In this document: positions 61,551-64,000 of the stretch, in pieces
How the letters are laid out: every line of letters starts with the position of its first letter
Numbering within the stretch: position 1 is the stretch's first letter
From: JAVKEN01 sp040221415
Lineage (GTDB): Bacteria > Pseudomonadota > Alphaproteobacteria > Rickettsiales > JABSSG01
Assembly (NCBI GenBank): GCA_040221415.1
Contig: JAVKEN010000024.1
Coordinates: forward strand, 77,215 to 141,214
Reading direction: 5' to 3'
DNA: 64,000 nucleotides
Position numbers and translations under genes: made by a program
Notes under the pieces: generated by a model
What the model was told of the DNA's origin: nothing
Database searches by the model: none
The model's input: the letters and a program-made list of their open reading frames with translations, nothing else

Positions 61551-62232
61551 AACACTCCTTTTTTACATCTTATTTATCCTTGAAACTATTATAGTTGGCA
61601 CTAGCGGTTTGCTGTTTGTATTTATAAATAAGAAATATGCTTTTGTTACATCAAAAACTTGGGCTAAAGTGGCGCTTTTTCTAGCCAAGTATATTTGTGG
61701 GTTAGATTATAAAGTAGAAAATTACTATAAGCTCCCCTCTTATATTATTGCTTCCAAACATCAGTCAACATTCGAGACATTGCTTTTTTGGACTTTGGTG
61801 GACAACCCAGCCTATATTATTAAAAAAGAATTACTAAAAATTCCGGTGTTTGGTCACTACCTAAAATATACGGGGATGATCTCAATTGACCGTAAAGCAG
61901 GTAGAGAGAGCATTAAAAAGATTCTTAAAACCGGTGAAGAATATTATCAAAAAGAAAGAAATTTGATTATTTTCCCTGAAGGAACAAGAACATCTTACGG
62001 GAAAGAAACTATTAGATACTCTTCTGGCGTATATGCAATTTATGATAAATTTCAAAAGCCAGTTATTCCAGTCGCACTTAATACCGGCAAATTCTGGTCT
62101 AACAAGAGGTTCACAATCAGACCAGGAACAATAACAATTAAATATTTACCACAAATAAAACCCGGCCTTCCTAAAGATAAGTTCATTGATTCATTACGAG
62201 ATAGCATTGAATCTGAGTCAGCTAAACTTTAA
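61537..62232 (+). CDS. plsC: 1-acyl-glycerol-3-phosphate acyltransferase
   Basis: 231 aa with N-terminal helices. The acyltransferase motif is HX4E (H75 to E80 in SKHQSTFET) instead of HX4D, as in many alphaproteobacterial PlsC. FPEGTRTS is the second motif. Makes phosphatidic acid. Overlaps the convergent csaA by 4 nt. Confidence 0.93.
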   Translation: MNLIRTLLFYILFILETIIVGTSGLLFVFINKKYAFVTSKTWAKVALFLAKYICGLDYKVENYYKLPSYIIASKHQSTFETLLFWTLVDNPAYIIKKELLKIPVFGHYLKYTGMISIDRKAGRESIKKILKTGEEYYQKERNLIIFPEGTRTSYGKETIRYSSGVYAIYDKFQKPVIPVALNTGKFWSNKRFTIRPGTITIKYLPQIKPGLPKDKFIDSLRDSIESESAKL

Positions 62233-62570
62233 TAGATACTAGACCCTTCATCTACAAAAGCATCGGGAGATATAATTGAAACATGGCCTTTCTGGTCGTT
62301 GACTCCAAGCAACAAAAATTCAGACTTAAATCCCGCTATTTTCTTTGACTTCAGATTCATCACCCCTACTACCTGTTTTCCTACCATTTCATCAATATCA
62401 TAATTATGGGTAACCTGAGCAGATGTTTGCTTCATCCCTAATTTTCCAAAATCAGCATATATTTTATAAGAAGCATTTCTGGCTTCAGTAAAAGATTCAA
62501 CTTTTATAATTGTCCCTACGCGTAAATCAACTTTCTCAAAATCCTCAAACTCAATAGTGCTTTTGGTCAT
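62229..62570 (-). CDS. csaA: CsaA-like tRNA-binding-domain protein
   Basis: 113 aa consisting of one OB-fold tRNA-binding domain as in the MetRS C-terminus and EMAP II (FEKVDLRVGTIIKVE, then GKQVVGVMNLKSKKIAGFKSEFLLLG). Described in B. subtilis as a secretion-related chaperone. ATG 1 nt after corC. Confidence 0.92.
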   Translation of the reverse strand: MTKSTIEFEDFEKVDLRVGTIIKVESFTEARNASYKIYADFGKLGMKQTSAQVTHNYDIDEMVGKQVVGVMNLKSKKIAGFKSEFLLLGVNDQKGHVSIISPDAFVDEGSSIY

Positions 62571-62571
62571 A

Positions 62572-63828
62572 TTATTGCTCCACAGTCACTTCACTGATTT
62601 TTTTACCCATTATTTTGCTAATTTTAAACTGCACGTTATTTACTTTAATTTTATCTCCCACTTTAGGGGCTTTATCTGCATGTTTAGATAGAAGCTTAGA
62701 AAAGACTATGAATTCGTCACCAGGCAAATCAAGACCTAACTGCTGATTCAATTCTTTGATTGGAATTGACCCTTTAATAATGCATTTATTATTGGTCTGA
62801 TTTATATAATCACTGCCAAAATCGTGCTCATCATCAATATTACCAACTATTTCTTCCAAAATATCCTCGAGTGAAATAATTCCAACATTCTCACCTTTGT
62901 TATTTACTACAATTGCAAAATGAATTTTACGTTTCCTGAACTCTTTAAGCTGATTGATTAAAGAAGTCGAAGAATCAACAAACCATGGATCATACATAAC
63001 AGCTTCAATGTCTTTTGGCTTGATATCCTTTGTTGCCTTTGCATAAGTTAAATCAAACAAGTCCTTTATATAAAGCATTCCAATAATGTTTTTAGCGTTA
63101 TTTTTCCATATAGGAAAACGTGAATGACCTGTTTTCAACATTGATTTCAACAACTTCTCGGGCTTGGTATCTATGTCGAAACTATACACCTTATTATATT
63201 TAGTCATTATTTGCTTTACAGTGAACTTTGACAGATCCAGAATCCCATCAAGCATTTGTTTCTTGTAATTCAATAGATAACCCATGCTATACCCCATATC
63301 GATCGCCCCTCTAAGCATCATATCTCCACTTGTTTTGCTCACTCTCTTAGCTTTGACTCTGAAAACTTTAAATATCCACCTAACAATAAACTGTACAACC
63401 TTAGTAATTGGATAAAGAATCTTTACAGAAATTAGAACAAATCTAGCTACTGCAATTGCGGACTTAGCTGGATGCTCAAATGCATAAGTTTTTGGCAAAA
63501 TATCAGCGAAGAGTACTATTGCTACTGTTGCAAAAGCAGTGGCCACAGGAATCCACTCTACTCCACCAACCTGGATAGAAAAAGAGATCGCGAGAGCTGA
63601 AGCAAAAGTATCCAAAGCTGTACTAGCTATCAATAATGTTCCAAGGAACATTTCTTTTTCTTTGCGTAACTTTTCAATTGTTTTAATCTGAGGAACCTTC
63701 TCCATTTTAAGCCTTTGCAACTCGACAGGAGGAATACTTGTGATTGAAGTCTCTGCTACTGAGTATATAGCAGAAATGCCTAGTACTATAAAAATAGCAA
63801 CTGCATAAAAAATCAATAATTCATACAT
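62572..63828 (-). CDS. CorC/TlyC-family protein (CNNM-CBS-CorC)
   Basis: 418 aa. DUF21/CNNM membrane domain (about 1-190, including VAETSITSIPPVEL), two CBS domains (about 205-325, with HSRFPIWK and GIISLEDILEEIVGNIDDEHD), and a CorC_HlyC domain (about 335-415). Family members are linked to Mg or Co efflux. Haemolysin naming (TlyC) is historical. It overlaps aroB by 8 nt. Confidence 0.9.
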   Translation of the reverse strand: MYELLIFYAVAIFIVLGISAIYSVAETSITSIPPVELQRLKMEKVPQIKTIEKLRKEKEMFLGTLLIASTALDTFASALAISFSIQVGGVEWIPVATAFATVAIVLFADILPKTYAFEHPAKSAIAVARFVLISVKILYPITKVVQFIVRWIFKVFRVKAKRVSKTSGDMMLRGAIDMGYSMGYLLNYKKQMLDGILDLSKFTVKQIMTKYNKVYSFDIDTKPEKLLKSMLKTGHSRFPIWKNNAKNIIGMLYIKDLFDLTYAKATKDIKPKDIEAVMYDPWFVDSSTSLINQLKEFRKRKIHFAIVVNNKGENVGIISLEDILEEIVGNIDDEHDFGSDYINQTNNKCIIKGSIPIKELNQQLGLDLPGDEFIVFSKLLSKHADKAPKVGDKIKVNNVQFKISKIMGKKISEVTVEQ

Positions 63829-64000
63829 GGAAATCTCTAATAAATTTTTCTAAGTTTGCTCTCTCACCAATCGTCTTTAAAAAACATTTGCCTACATCTT
63901 TTATTAGTATCAAATTTATTTGATTTTTTACATTTTTTTTATCCAAAATCATCACTTGAACGAATTTATCTTTATCAAGAACATCAAACTTTGACTGTAA
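63821..64000 (-). CDS. aroB: 3-dehydroquinate synthase, C-terminal fragment
   Basis: The last 59 residues are visible. MILDKKNVKNQINLILIKDVG matches the conserved AroB C-terminal segment (M-x-x-DKK-x-K, then a leucine/isoleucine-rich strand). The gene continues beyond the window. Shikimate pathway, upstream of chorismate used by the pabA/trpG product. Identification rests on a short stretch. Confidence 0.8.
   Translation of the reverse strand, partial: LQSKFDVLDKDKFVQVMILDKKNVKNQINLILIKDVGKCFLKTIGERANLEKFIRDFHV

Overview
The window is about 64 kb of AT-rich, tightly packed bacterial chromosome. The gene content points to a Gram-negative alphaproteobacterium. DksA is of the alphaproteobacterial form that has lost zinc cysteines, PlsC carries HX4E rather than HX4D, RibA has a degenerate RibB-like N-terminal half, and there is a zf-CHCC (NDUFS6-like) protein, a DUF3035 lipoprotein and an aa3-type oxidase cluster in the order ctaC-ctaD-ctaB. 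LpxC, LolA and a beta-barrel protein show an LPS-bearing outer membrane. AT richness, an ankyrin protein, an AmpG-type permease, a GT32-like glycosyltransferase with a signal peptide and two MazF-type toxin modules fit a host-associated lineage (Rickettsiales- or Holosporales-like). No 16S rRNA lies in the window, so this placement is inference.

Layout. 1-8.3 kb: a partial unknown gene, then a leftward group (winged-helix regulator, PCuAC copper chaperone, tyrS, dksA), rightward ribA, two leftward unknown genes, then ftsK-lolA. 9.0-12.3 kb: 4.5S RNA, a toxin-antitoxin pair and dnaX-ybaB-recR. 12.4-21 kb: ankyrin protein-prmA, leftward AsmA-like protein, rimM, tRNA-Glu, ampG-like gene and mutS. 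21-26.3 kb: two tandem secreted paralogues, an MFS exporter, a membrane protein, a YgjP-like metalloprotein and an unknown two-gene unit. 26.4-32 kb: lpxC, an RNA m5U methyltransferase, M32 carboxypeptidase, SURF1, COX3 and tRNA-Leu. 31.9-36.4 kb: SOUL protein-ribF-lspA-DUF3035 lipoprotein-ppiD-like-pabA/trpG. 36.4-42.6 kb: Gln-rich secreted protein, nusB-thiL and the leftward cvpA-SDR-zinc finger-parC operon. 42.7-47.6 kb: a potDABC polyamine transporter operon interrupted by a glycosyltransferase gene. 47.7-53.9 kb is the accessory region: a strongly expressed unknown protein, a mazEF module between 87-bp direct repeats, palindromic repeats, and a beta-barrel gene followed by three genes whose products share a four-cysteine C-terminal pattern. 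54-64 kb: a transporter-histidine kinase fusion, ctaB-ctaD-ctaC, lipB-DUF218-plsC, csaA, corC and the 3' end of aroB.

Most genes are core functions in short operons with 1-35 nt overlaps. Eight convergent gene pairs touch or nearly touch, six of them overlapping. The most unusual content is the 49.7-53.9 kb module, the repeat-bounded toxin-antitoxin cassette beside it, the exported GT32-like protein inside the polyamine operon, and the tandem four-cysteine secreted paralogues after mutS.
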